Shown here: positions 18,233 to 28,658 of the stretch, piece after piece
Position numbering within the stretch: position 1 is the first letter of the stretch
How the letters are laid out: every line of letters starts with the position of its first letter
Assembly (NCBI RefSeq): GCF_004364775.1
Contig: NZ_SOAL01000005.1
Span: 124,001-188,000 of the forward strand
DNA: 64,000 nucleotides
Reading direction: 5' to 3'
DNA from: Comamonas sp. JUb58
GTDB taxonomy: Bacteria; Pseudomonadota; Gammaproteobacteria; Burkholderiales; Burkholderiaceae_C
The notes under the pieces: generated by a model
What the model saw: the letters and a program-made list of their open reading frames with translations, nothing else
Told to the model about the DNA's origin: nothing
The model's database searches: none
Program-made: the position numbers and the translations under genes

Positions 18233-18561
18233 TATGCGTCAAATGCAAGCGCTTGCTCACGGGACACGTAGGTAAATATGGATGCTGGCATTTACACAAT
18301 GCTACATAGTCATGCACCTTATTGCTTTGCTACCTCCCTGTTTCATAAGACATATTTGCGATAACCGATACCGCAATAAGTCATAAATCCAGTTACAGGA
18401 TGCGTTCACCATCCTCTATTTAAGCAACACCATCATCATTTTGTGCAGCAGCCATAGCACGAATCAATCAAAATTTACCTAAATTTCGTCGTCTTTTTGC
18501 AACTTTTAAATCTTGTTTGCAATGCTGCCATGCAACGTCACTAGTAGCTATGTACTAATTT
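18233..18561. other. AT-rich gene-free spacer between recG and the oxyR promoter
   Basis: About 330 nt with visibly lower GC than all flanking genes and no ORF with support on either strand. It follows the 3' end of recG. I see no clear terminator or RNA signature in it. Confidence 0.6.
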
Positions 18562-20793
<2,232 letters not shown>

Positions 20794-20880
20794 GGAGGCG
20801 GTTTCAGCAATGCTGCATTCTGGCATGCTTTGCCGCACGACTGGTTAAAAAGACAGTGCCTGCGCGGCCCAGCGTCACCA

Positions 20881-22437
20881 TCAGCGCCGCAGGCGCCGGC
20901 GCCGCAGGTAGCGCTCCCAGAGCTCAAACACCAGCTCCGACAGCAAGGCCAGCGCGGCAGCGGGCAAGGCACCGGCCATCATCAGCGCGCTGTCGTTCAG
21001 CGCCAGGCCGGTCACAATGCGCTCGCCCAAGCCACCGGCGCCAATAAAGGCCGCAATCGTGGCCGTGCCAATGCCGATGGCGCAGGCGGTGCGGATACCC
21101 GCAACCACGGTGGGCATCGCAATCGGCAGCTCCACCCAGCGCATGCGCTGCTGCCGCGTCATGCCCAGCGCCGAGCCCGCGCTGCGCAGGCCGGGGGAGA
21201 CCTCGGCCAGTCCGGCACAGGTATTGCTCAGAATCGGCAAAATGGAGTAAGCCGTCAGAGCCACCAGCGCCGGCAGCCGCCCGATCACGCCGAACCAGGC
21301 AATCAGCACCGCCAGAAGTGCGAGCGATGGAATCGTCTGCAACACGCCCGCCGCGCCCAGCGCCAACGCCCGCGAGCGCGCATGCGGAAACAGCATGATG
21401 CCGGCTGGCACCGCCATCAGCGCCGCCACACCGACGGACACCAGCACCAGCGCCAGATGCTGTGCCGTCAGCCGCCACAGATCGGGGGCGACCAGGCGCG
21501 CCCACAGCCGCGAGGCGAAGCTGGGCTGTGCGGCGGCCTTCTGGTCGCTTGCCGTCGATCCATTGGCTTGGGGCGCCTCACCCGCCAGAAACTGCTGGGC
21601 AATCTCGGCAAAGCCCTGGCCGTTCAGCTCGGCCTGGGCATTCATGCCGATCATCGCCTCTTCGCTGATCCGGCCCCGCAGCTTTTGCAGGGCCGCCCAG
21701 GCCACCGGCTTTTGCTCGGGCAGATCCTGGCGGTAGAGCAGCAGCGCGTCATAGCGCGGGAAATAGGCCTTGTCATCCTCCAGCACCAACAGGCCCAGGT
21801 GGTCGATCTTGGCATCGGTGGTGTAGATGTCCATCACATCGATGTGCTGCTGGGTGATGGCCTCATAGGCCAGGCCATGGTCCAGGCCCTGGGGCTTGGC
21901 CTGCAAGCTATAGCGCTGGGCCAGACCCGGCCAGCCATCGCCCCGGCCGATGAATTCGTTCGACAGGCCATAGCGCAGCTCGCTGTGGCGCGCCAGGTCG
22001 CTCAGGCTGCGGATACCCAGTTCCTCGGCCTGCTTGCGGCGCATCGCCAGCGCATAGCCATCGTTGAAGCCCAGGGGCACACCCACCGCCAGGCCCATAG
22101 GGGCCAGCACTTCGTTCAGCGATGCCAGGTCGCTGCCCTTGGCCTGCTTGGCAATCTCCAGCGCAATGGTGCCGCTGTATTCGGCATAGACATCGATCTG
22201 GCCGGAGCGCAAGGCCTCGTAGACGATGGCGGTATTGCCCAGGCCCTGGCGCACCTGCGTCTTGACACCAGCGGCCTGCGCCTGCTGGGCCATGATCTCG
22301 GCCAGCACATAGGATTCGGTGAAGCGCTTGGAGCCCACGCGCAGGGTTTCCTCCTGCGCGGCCCCGGCAGCAGGTGCCGCGAGGATGCCCAGAACCCAGA
22401 CCAGCCATACGGTCAAGCAGCTGCGAAGACGTTGCAT
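20881..22437 (-). CDS. Osmoprotectant ABC transporter, fused binding protein and permease
   Basis: The 518-aa protein begins with a signal peptide (to about residue 26, AAGAAQ). A periplasmic YehZ/OsmF-type binding domain follows (LRVGSKRFTESYVLAEIMAQQ, QGLGNTAIVYEALRSGQIDVYAEYSGT) up to about residue 285. Then comes a ProW/OsmW-type permease domain with five to six membrane segments and the EAA-like loop AGSALGMTRQQRMRWVELPIAMP. Glycine betaine, choline or similar quaternary amines are the likely substrates. No ATP-binding subunit gene is adjacent; recG lies downstream and queA diverges upstream. Confidence 0.88.
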   Translation of the reverse strand: MQRLRSCLTVWLVWVLGILAAPAAGAAQEETLRVGSKRFTESYVLAEIMAQQAQAAGVKTQVRQGLGNTAIVYEALRSGQIDVYAEYSGTIALEIAKQAKGSDLASLNEVLAPMGLAVGVPLGFNDGYALAMRRKQAEELGIRSLSDLARHSELRYGLSNEFIGRGDGWPGLAQRYSLQAKPQGLDHGLAYEAITQQHIDVMDIYTTDAKIDHLGLLVLEDDKAYFPRYDALLLYRQDLPEQKPVAWAALQKLRGRISEEAMIGMNAQAELNGQGFAEIAQQFLAGEAPQANGSTASDQKAAAQPSFASRLWARLVAPDLWRLTAQHLALVLVSVGVAALMAVPAGIMLFPHARSRALALGAAGVLQTIPSLALLAVLIAWFGVIGRLPALVALTAYSILPILSNTCAGLAEVSPGLRSAGSALGMTRQQRMRWVELPIAMPTVVAGIRTACAIGIGTATIAAFIGAGGLGERIVTGLALNDSALMMAGALPAAALALLSELVFELWERYLRRRRLRR

Positions 22438-22595
22438 CGGGCCACTATAGCAACTGCGCCGCCCCGGCACGTAGGAGGCCACCACCAACCGCGCCAAGCC
22501 CGCGCAGCCTGCTGCGCCTCTGCCACAGTGGCACAATCGCCCCCTTGTTTTGATCCCTGTGAGCTGCAGGTGTGTTCCGCCTGCATGAGCCAACG

Positions 22596-23750
22596 ATGAC
22601 TGCCTTCTCCGGTGCCCGCCGCACATTTCACCTGAGCGATTTCGATTTCGAGCTGCCCGAAGCACTGATTGCCCAACACCCGGCTGCCGAGCGCAGCGGC
22701 TCCCGCCTGCTGGATGCACGCGAGCCCACCTTGGTGGACCGCCGTTTCCACGAGCTCCCCGATCTCCTGCAGGCCGGTGATCTGCTGGTCTTCAACGACA
22801 CCCAGGTGATCAAGGCGCGCGTCTTTGGCGAAAAGTCCAGCGGCGGCAAGATCGAGCTGCTGATCGAACGCGTGCTGCAGGACAACGAAGTCGTGGCCCA
22901 TATGAAGGTCAGCAAAAAGCCGGCCGTGGGCGGCGTGCTGCACATGATGGGCGGCAAGAAGGCCGGTGGCTTTGACGCCACCCTGCTGGGCCGCTGGCCC
23001 AACGAGATGGGCGCGCTGTTCCGCCTGCGCCTGACGGGCCCACAGGGCGAATCGCCCTGGGAGCTGATGCAGCAGCACGGCCACATCCCCCTGCCCCCCT
23101 ATATTGAACGCGAACAGCAGACCGGCCAGGACCCCAACCAGGCCGAGGACGAGCAGCGCTACCAGACCGTGTTCGCCAAGAACCCCGGCGCCGTGGCGGC
23201 CCCCACCGCGGCACTGCACTTTGACGAAAAAGTGCTGGCTGCCTTGGAAGCCAAGGGCGTGGAGCGCGCCAGCGTGACCCTGCATGTGGGCGCGGGCACC
23301 TTCCAGCCGGTCAAGACCGAGAACCTCAAAGACCACCAGATGCACAGCGAGTGGTACAACATTCCCCTGCCCACCCTGGCGGCGCTGGAGCGTTGCCGCC
23401 TGCGCGGTGGCCGGGTCATTGCGGTGGGCACCACCACCGTGCGCACGCTGGAATCCTGGGCCCGCACCGGCCAGCTCTCGGACGACACCAATATCTTCAT
23501 CACCCCCGGCTTCCCCTTCCGGGTGGTGGACATGCTGGTCACCAACTTCCACCTGCCCAAGAGCAGCCTGATGATGCTGGTCAGCGCCTTTGCCGGCTAC
23601 GAGCACATCATGGGTCTGTACCAGCATGCCATTGCGCAGGAATACCGCTTCTTCAGCTATGGCGACTCGATGCTGCTGCAGCGCATGAAAGAGCCAGCGT
23701 CTGCCGATGCGGCCGATGCGGCCAGCGATCAGCCGCCTGCTGCATCGTAA
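22596..23750 (+). CDS. queA: tRNA preQ1(34) S-adenosylmethionine ribosyltransferase-isomerase
   Basis: QueA transfers and isomerises the ribosyl moiety of SAM onto preQ1 in tRNA, giving epoxyqueuosine. It has the family stretches [54 protein letters not shown]-type mid-region, [26 protein letters not shown] and [20 protein letters not shown]. The 384 aa exceed the usual ~350, mainly through a C-terminal Ala/Asp-rich tail and a mid insert. The start [11 protein letters not shown] was chosen over upstream in-frame codons. No tgt gene follows; the next gene is convergent. Confidence 0.95.
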   Translation: MTAFSGARRTFHLSDFDFELPEALIAQHPAAERSGSRLLDAREPTLVDRRFHELPDLLQAGDLLVFNDTQVIKARVFGEKSSGGKIELLIERVLQDNEVVAHMKVSKKPAVGGVLHMMGGKKAGGFDATLLGRWPNEMGALFRLRLTGPQGESPWELMQQHGHIPLPPYIEREQQTGQDPNQAEDEQRYQTVFAKNPGAVAAPTAALHFDEKVLAALEAKGVERASVTLHVGAGTFQPVKTENLKDHQMHSEWYNIPLPTLAALERCRLRGGRVIAVGTTTVRTLESWARTGQLSDDTNIFITPGFPFRVVDMLVTNFHLPKSSLMMLVSAFAGYEHIMGLYQHAIAQEYRFFSYGDSMLLQRMKEPASADAADAASDQPPAAS

Positions 23751-23775
23751 AAACCAGGCCGGCTCAAGCCCGGCC
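23749..23775 (-). terminator. Rho-independent terminator after the FHA gene
   Basis: On the minus strand GGCCGG...CCGGCC (arms 23770-23775 and 23757-23762) is followed by TGGTTTTTA. The stem contains the FHA stop codon, and its T tract abuts the queA stop on the other strand. Confidence 0.6.
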
Positions 23776-24111
23776 AGCACCTAGCTCAGGCCCGGGCCGC
23801 CCTTGTGCGGCCGAGCCCTGCAGCACATACAGCTCAAAGTCGCCGATCTGCACGACATCGCCGGCGTAGAGAATCTTGCGCTTGACCGGCACGCCGTTCA
23901 CCAAGGTGCCATTGGTGCTGCCATGGTCCTCGATGGTCAGCACGCCAGAGCGCTCACGCAGAAAAAACGCCCCATGGCTGCGGCTCACACTGGGGTGGTC
24001 CAGCACAAAGCTGCTGCCCGGGTCGCGGCCAATGGTCGAGAAGCCCTCTTCGACCTTCCAGGTGTGCAGGCTCAGTCGCTTCTTGTCCTTGACCAGAATA
24101 TCTTTAGCCAT
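23764..24111 (-). CDS. FHA-domain protein
   Basis: This 115-aa protein is a single forkhead-associated domain that binds phosphothreonine peptides. It has the FHA hallmarks GRDPGSSFVLDHPSVSRSHG (GR and SxxH) and IEDHGSTNGTLVNG (N for phosphothreonine contact). No signal peptide or second domain is seen, so it should be cytoplasmic. It lies 71 nt downstream of the siderophore ABC ATPase on the same strand and may be the last gene of that transcript, though no functional link is known. The start at MAKDILVKDKKRL has an AGGAAG ribosome-binding site. Confidence 0.85.
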   Translation of the reverse strand: MAKDILVKDKKRLSLHTWKVEEGFSTIGRDPGSSFVLDHPSVSRSHGAFFLRERSGVLTIEDHGSTNGTLVNGVPVKRKILYAGDVVQIGDFELYVLQGSAAQGRPGPELGAGRA

Positions 24112-24182
24112 GGCAGGTGCTTCCTGTGGTTGCGGTGGCATGGTGGCATGCGCCGGCACCAATCTACCAAACAAAAGCCCTA

Positions 24183-24938
24183 TCAGAAATAGTCGCAGAA
24201 GCGCCGGCCGCCCACTTCATGCACCTGCACAGGGATTTCATACAGGTCGCTGAGCACCTCGTCGCGCACCACGACCTCGGGCGGCCCTTCGCAGTACAGC
24301 GCACCCGCCTTCATCGCGATGATGTGGTCGGCATAGCTGGCGGCAAAGTTGATGTCGTGCAGCACCACCACCACGGTCTTGCCTGCATCCTGCACCGCTT
24401 GGCGCAGCAGCTTCATCATGCCCACGGCATGGGCCATGTCCAGGTTGTTGAGCGGCTCGTCAAACAAGATGTAGCGCGTGTTCTGGCACAGCACCATGGC
24501 GATATAGGCACGCTGGCGCTGGCCGCCCGAGAGCTCGTCCAGAAAGCGCTCGCTGAGCGGCTGCAGCTTCAAGTAGTTCAGCGCCGCATCCACATGCACG
24601 CGGTCCTCTTCGGTCAGCCGGCCCTTGGAATGCGGAAAGCGGCCAAAGGCCACCAGGTCGCGTACCGTCAGGCGCAGCGCGCTTTGGTTGTCCTGGCGCA
24701 GGATGGCCATCACACGCGCCAGTGCATCGCTGGCCGTGGTGCTGATGTCCTGGCCCTCGATGCGCACGCTGCCGGAGGTCATCGGCATCAGCCGGCTGAT
24801 CAGGGACAGCGCCGTGGATTTGCCCGCGCCATTGGGCCCGATGATGGCGGTCAGCTGCCCTTGGGGAATGCGCAGGCTCACGTCATGCAGCACCGTCGTG
24901 GTGCCATGGGTCTTGCGCAGCTTATCGGTTTCAATCAT
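24183..24938 (-). CDS. Iron-siderophore ABC transporter, ATP-binding protein
   Basis: The 251-aa ATPase powers uptake through the two permeases encoded just upstream. It has Walker A GPNGAGKST (residues ~34-42), the signature LSGGQRQRAYIAM, Walker B YILFDEP and the H-loop VVVLHD. The sequence is of the FecE/YclP type used for ferric siderophores rather than for sugars or amino acids. It lies 15 nt after the second permease. A Fur box precedes the first gene of the cluster, so iron repression is likely. Confidence 0.9.
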   Translation of the reverse strand: MIETDKLRKTHGTTTVLHDVSLRIPQGQLTAIIGPNGAGKSTALSLISRLMPMTSGSVRIEGQDISTTASDALARVMAILRQDNQSALRLTVRDLVAFGRFPHSKGRLTEEDRVHVDAALNYLKLQPLSERFLDELSGGQRQRAYIAMVLCQNTRYILFDEPLNNLDMAHAVGMMKLLRQAVQDAGKTVVVVLHDINFAASYADHIIAMKAGALYCEGPPEVVVRDEVLSDLYEIPVQVHEVGGRRFCDYF

Positions 24939-24953
24939 GGATGGTCACCGCGC

Positions 24954-25955
24954 TCAGCTCTTGGCCTTGCGCACTAAGAGATAGATAAAGGTCAGTCCGC
25001 CCAGGAACTCCACCACGATGGACAGCGAGGTGTTGAAGCCAAACAGGCGCTCCAGCACCATCTGGCCGCCCACCAGCAGCAAGCCACCCAGCAGCACCGA
25101 GCCGGCCAAGGTGTAGCGGTGCTGGTGGCTGTGCATCAGCTGGTAGGCCATATTGCTCACCAGCAGGCCAAAAAAGGTCACCGGCCCGACCAGCGCGGTC
25201 GAGATGGACACCAGAATGGCCACCACCACCAAGACGCCCATCACCGAACGCTGGTAGTTCACGCCCAGGTTAACGGCCACCTCGCGCCCCAGCGCCAGCA
25301 CATCGAGCAGATGGCGCTGGCGCCAGACCCAGACACCCACCAGCGCAATCGCCGGCAGCGACAGCAGCAGCAGGGGCAGCGAGACGGTGTTGAAGTTCGC
25401 AAACAAGCGGTCCTGCAGCACGGTGAACTCATTGGGGTCCATCACGCGCCAGACAAAGTTGTTGAGACTGCGAAAAAAGATGCCCGCGACAATGCCCACC
25501 AGCAGCAACAGATGCAGGTTGCTGGCCTGGCCCCGGAACAGCCAGACAAACAGACTGGTCGACAGCAGCACCATCAGCCCCACATTCATGCCAAAGCGGG
25601 ACAGCTCGGGGATCTGCATGGCCGCCACGCCCAACGTAAAAGCCAGCACCGACTGGATCAGTTGGAACAGCGCGTCAAAGCCCATCACCGCCGGCGTCAG
25701 GATGCGGTTGTTGGTCACCGTCTGGAACAGCACGGTGGAGACGCCGATGGCAAAGGCCACCGTCCACATCGTTGCCAGCTTCTTGCCGCGCAAGGGCAGC
25801 ACAAAGCTCCACTCAGCCTGCACCTGGCTGGTCATGAAGTAGAGGCTGGCGAGCAGCGCCAGCGCCAGCAGCAGCCACAGGCGCCGCGCCGGCGTGCCCA
25901 GCCAAGACACGGGAGCGGGTGCCGCCACGGCAGCCGCAGTAGACGAGGTGTTCAT
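24954..25955 (-). CDS. Iron-siderophore ABC transporter, permease 2
   Basis: A FecCD-family inner-membrane permease of 333 aa with about nine to ten membrane segments. It has the family stretches FQTVTNNRILTPAVMGFDALFQLIQ, LLLLVGIVAGIFFRSLNNF, LALGREVAVNLGVNY (ATPase contact region) and VGPVTFFGLLVSNMAYQLM. It resembles the YclO/CeuC type of catecholate importers. The start at MNTSSTAAAVAAP is 1 nt after the stop of permease 1, so the two are translationally coupled. Confidence 0.9.
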   Translation of the reverse strand: MNTSSTAAAVAAPAPVSWLGTPARRLWLLLALALLASLYFMTSQVQAEWSFVLPLRGKKLATMWTVAFAIGVSTVLFQTVTNNRILTPAVMGFDALFQLIQSVLAFTLGVAAMQIPELSRFGMNVGLMVLLSTSLFVWLFRGQASNLHLLLLVGIVAGIFFRSLNNFVWRVMDPNEFTVLQDRLFANFNTVSLPLLLLSLPAIALVGVWVWRQRHLLDVLALGREVAVNLGVNYQRSVMGVLVVVAILVSISTALVGPVTFFGLLVSNMAYQLMHSHQHRYTLAGSVLLGGLLLVGGQMVLERLFGFNTSLSIVVEFLGGLTFIYLLVRKAKS

Positions 25956-25956
25956 C

Positions 25957-26988
25957 TCAGCCTCCCATGCGCTGGCGGCGCGACAGCAGCAGCGCCAGGA
26001 ACATGGCACTGCCCAGCACCCCCATCACGGTGCCGATCGGTATCTCGTAGGGTGCGATCACCACGCGCCCGATCAGGTCGCAGGCCAGCGCCATCAAGGC
26101 GCCCGCCCAGGCCACCCAGAGCACGGATTTGCGCACGTTGTCGCCCACCACCAGGCGCACCAGGTTGGGCACGATCAGGCCGACGAAGGGAATGATGCCG
26201 ACGGTGACAATCACCGACGCGGTGACAACCGCCACCACCAGCACGCCCTGCGCCACCAGGCGCTTGTAGTTGAGGCCCAGGTTGGTGGCAAATTCCTGGC
26301 CCATGCCGGCCACCGTGAAGCGGTCGGCCGCCATCATCGCCAGCAGCGTGATGCCCAGCGACAGCCAGAGCATTTCATAGCGGCCCTGCACGATGGCCGA
26401 GAAATCGGCCGTCATCCAGGAGCGCGCCGCCTGCATCAGGTCAAAGCGGTAGGCGATAAAGGTGGTGGCCGATTCGATCACGCCCGACAGCACCAGGCCG
26501 ACCAAGGGCACGATCAGCGCCGAGCGCAGCCGTATGCGGCTGAGCACCGCCAAAAACAAGGCCGTGCCCGCCAGTGCAAACACCGCCGCCAGGCCCATCT
26601 TGCCGAACACAGGCATATCGGGCCACCACAGGATGCCGATCAGCATGCCCATGCCCGCCGACTCCGCCGTGCCCATGGTCGTGGGCTCGACATAGTGGTT
26701 GCGCGCCAGCATCTGCATCAGCAGGCCGGCCACCGCCATCGCGCTGCCGGCCAGCAGCAGCGCCAGGGTGCGCGGCACGCGGCTGGCCACCAGCACCTGG
26801 GTGGCCAGGTCATCGTCGTTGTGGGAGAACAGGCGCAGCAAGGTCGTCACCGACACATCGCTGACGCCCACCAGCAGGCTGATAAAGGCCAGCAGCGCCA
26901 GCAAGGCGATGGCTGGCAGCACAAAAGCCAGCGGGCGCAGCGCAAGGCCGCGCCCGCCGCGTGGCGCTTTCTCAATCGTGGTTGTCAT
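25957..26988 (-). CDS. Iron-siderophore ABC transporter, permease 1
   Basis: A FecCD-family permease of 343 aa, partner of the next gene. It has RVPRTLALLLAGSAMAVAGLLMQMLARNHYVEPTTMGTAESAGMGML near the N-terminus, GMGQEFATNLGLNYKRL for coupling to the ATPase, and VGIIPFVGLIVPNLVRLVVGDNVRK in the C-terminal half. All are family signatures. It is separated from the binding-protein gene by a 303-nt region holding a large inverted repeat, which may reduce its expression relative to that gene. Confidence 0.9.
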   Translation of the reverse strand: MTTTIEKAPRGGRGLALRPLAFVLPAIALLALLAFISLLVGVSDVSVTTLLRLFSHNDDDLATQVLVASRVPRTLALLLAGSAMAVAGLLMQMLARNHYVEPTTMGTAESAGMGMLIGILWWPDMPVFGKMGLAAVFALAGTALFLAVLSRIRLRSALIVPLVGLVLSGVIESATTFIAYRFDLMQAARSWMTADFSAIVQGRYEMLWLSLGITLLAMMAADRFTVAGMGQEFATNLGLNYKRLVAQGVLVVAVVTASVIVTVGIIPFVGLIVPNLVRLVVGDNVRKSVLWVAWAGALMALACDLIGRVVIAPYEIPIGTVMGVLGSAMFLALLLSRRQRMGG

Positions 26989-27023
26989 GCTGTGGCTCGC
27001 AAGCGCTGGCTCAGCAAGGCAAG

Positions 27024-27293
27024 AAGAACGTGTTTACGATCTCTACGCAGCCGCGTTGAAGTGCAATCGGGATGAGTTCGAAGGGCTGGTCCGCAGCTTG
27101 CACCGGGGTGCAAGCAAGGGCCAGCGCGCAGAAATCGCCCGATTTCACTCCAACCCGTAGGGACAGTGGCTTTGCGGGCGGTCTGCGTCGTTGCAAATCC
27201 TCGCAATAGCATGGCTATTGCTGCGGTATTGCGCCTCGCATCCCATCCCGCAAAGACACTGTCGCGGCGCGAGGAGATCGTAAGCACGTTCTT
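27024..27293. repeat. 270-bp interrupted inverted repeat between binding-protein and permease genes
   Basis: Outer arms at 27024-27043 and 27274-27293 match at 19 of 20 positions (AAGAACGTG-T/C-TTACGATCTC). A second, inner pair at 27162-27178 and 27247-27263 matches at 16 of 17 (GACAGTG-G/T-CTTTGCGGG). Three small hairpins lie inside: GCTTGCACC/GGTGCAAGC (27096-27115), GAAATCG/CGATTTC (27131-27146) and CAATAGC/GCTATTG (27204-27220). The right outer arm overlaps the stop codon of the binding-protein gene. No supported gene lies in the region. Confidence 0.8.
27177..27277. repeat. Dispersed intergenic repeat, copy 2
   Basis: This part of the inverted-repeat region is the second copy of the element at 13374-13487. 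The block beginning CATCCCATCCCGCAAAGACA is identical in both. Here both inner inverted-repeat arms are intact. Confidence 0.75.
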
Positions 27294-28242
27294 AAGCCTT
27301 GGAGAAGGCGTTGATCAGCTGCGTCACATCGTCATGCAGCGAGCCAGGGCTGGCATTGCCCAGCAGGTACCAATTGGCCGAGTTCAGGTAGACGATCTGC
27401 TTTTTCTTGGCCGCCTTGGTGGCGTTGACCAGCGGGTTGTCCAGCAGCTTGGCGGCCGATGCGCCTTCGCGGCCGATGGCGGCATCGCGGTCCAGCACAA
27501 ACAGCCAATCCGGGTTGGTCTTGAGGATGAACTCAAACGAGATCGCCTGGCCGTGGCCGGCCACCTTGATGTCCTTGTTCGCGGCCGGAATGCCATAGAC
27601 ATCGTGCAGCATGCCAAAGCGCGAGCCCGGGCCATAGGCGCTGAGCTTGCCGCCATTGGTCATCACCATCAGGCCCGTGCCCTTGTTGGCCGTCATGCCC
27701 TTGAGCTTGTCGATATCGGCCTGCATCGCGGCCATCAGGGTTTGGGCCTGGGCTTCGTTGCCGACCATCTCGCCCAGAATCTTCAAATGCTTGAAGGCGC
27801 TGGCCACCGGCTGGGTGTTGTCCACCGTCAGATCCAGGGTAGGCGCAATCTTGGCCAACTCGGCCACCTTGGCGGCCGAGCGGCCACCGGCGACGATCAC
27901 ATCGGGCTTCAGGCCCTTCACCACCTCGTAGTTGGGCTCGAAGAGGCTGCCAATGCGGGTGTAGTCCTTGCTGGCGTACTGCTCCAGCACGGGCGGGAAC
28001 TTCACGACCTCGGGCACGCCCTTGACCTCGGCGCCCAGCGCGCGCAGGCAGTCGAGCGCGGCCAGGTCAAACACCAGGATGGTCTTGGGCTTGACGGGGA
28101 TCTGCACCGCACCGCCCGCTTGCTGCACCGTCAGGGTCTGCTGCGCCAGTGCAGAACCTGCCGCCCAGGGCAAGGTCACCAAGGCACCCAATTGCAGCAG
28201 CGACTGGCGGCGGTTGACGGTGGAGCGAGCGGAGCGCGACAT
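27292..28242 (-). CDS. Iron-siderophore ABC transporter, substrate-binding protein
   Basis: A periplasmic binding protein of 316 aa in the FepB/CeuE/YclQ group for ferric (bis)catecholate siderophores. The N-terminus NRRQSLLQLGALVTLPWAAGSALAQQ looks like a twin-arginine signal peptide. The mature part has KPKTILVFDLAALDCLRALG, PNYEVVKGLKPDVIVAGGRSA and DWLFVLDRDAAIGREG. It is the first gene of the cluster, with an AAAGGA ribosome-binding site and a Fur box about 170 nt upstream. No TonB receptor or siderophore synthesis gene is nearby. Confidence 0.9.
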   Translation of the reverse strand: MSRSARSTVNRRQSLLQLGALVTLPWAAGSALAQQTLTVQQAGGAVQIPVKPKTILVFDLAALDCLRALGAEVKGVPEVVKFPPVLEQYASKDYTRIGSLFEPNYEVVKGLKPDVIVAGGRSAAKVAELAKIAPTLDLTVDNTQPVASAFKHLKILGEMVGNEAQAQTLMAAMQADIDKLKGMTANKGTGLMVMTNGGKLSAYGPGSRFGMLHDVYGIPAANKDIKVAGHGQAISFEFILKTNPDWLFVLDRDAAIGREGASAAKLLDNPLVNATKAAKKKQIVYLNSANWYLLGNASPGSLHDDVTQLINAFSKA

Positions 28243-28412
28243 GGAACATCCTTTGGTCGGAAAGCTGGCAGCCCCCTGCATGCACCCGACCCAAGACTGT
28301 ATCGCTACTTTTTTCTTGTGCCCGCAGCGGAAGCCCCAGCGGTTGATGGAATGGAAACTTCGCTTGATGGATGCCAGGCTGCAGCGCCCGGAGGCTTTAC
28401 AGAGCTGACACA

Positions 28413-28431
28413 TTTGCGAATCGTTCTCATT
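28413..28431 (-). promoter_or_regulatory. Fur box upstream of the siderophore ABC operon
   Basis: AATGAGAACGATTCGCAAA (minus strand) matches 14 of 19 positions of the palindromic Fur-box form AATGAGAATTATTCTCATT. It lies about 170 nt before the binding-protein start and about 230 nt before the divergent DMT gene. Confidence 0.6.
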
Positions 28432-28658
28432 TGAATGGTAACACGCTGTTTTGTTCCCCTCGGTTTGAGGCGGGTACAAACCCTGAGCAGGCGCAAAGCA
28501 TCCCCACACTGTCACTGAACGGACAATGCCGGGCCAGAACTGCAGCGACTGCGCCACGCAAGGCGCCCCAGCGCTGGGCAGCTTTCTACAATGGAAGCAC
28601 ACCCCGCCAGCCCATCGACTCCGCAGGAGACCGGCCGCCGCATGGTGCCCTTGCCCGC

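Noticed and set aside
18053-18271. 72-aa plus-strand frame in the oxyR upstream region.
   Set aside because: It runs through the predicted oxyR promoter and operator, and no ribosome-binding site or homology is apparent.
26985-27287. 100-aa minus-strand reading frame across the inverted-repeat region.
   Set aside because: The peptide (with RDSVFAGWDAR) is just a translation of the repeat; the same peptide recurs in copy 1 at 13411-13593. There is no ribosome-binding site, and hairpins cover most of it.
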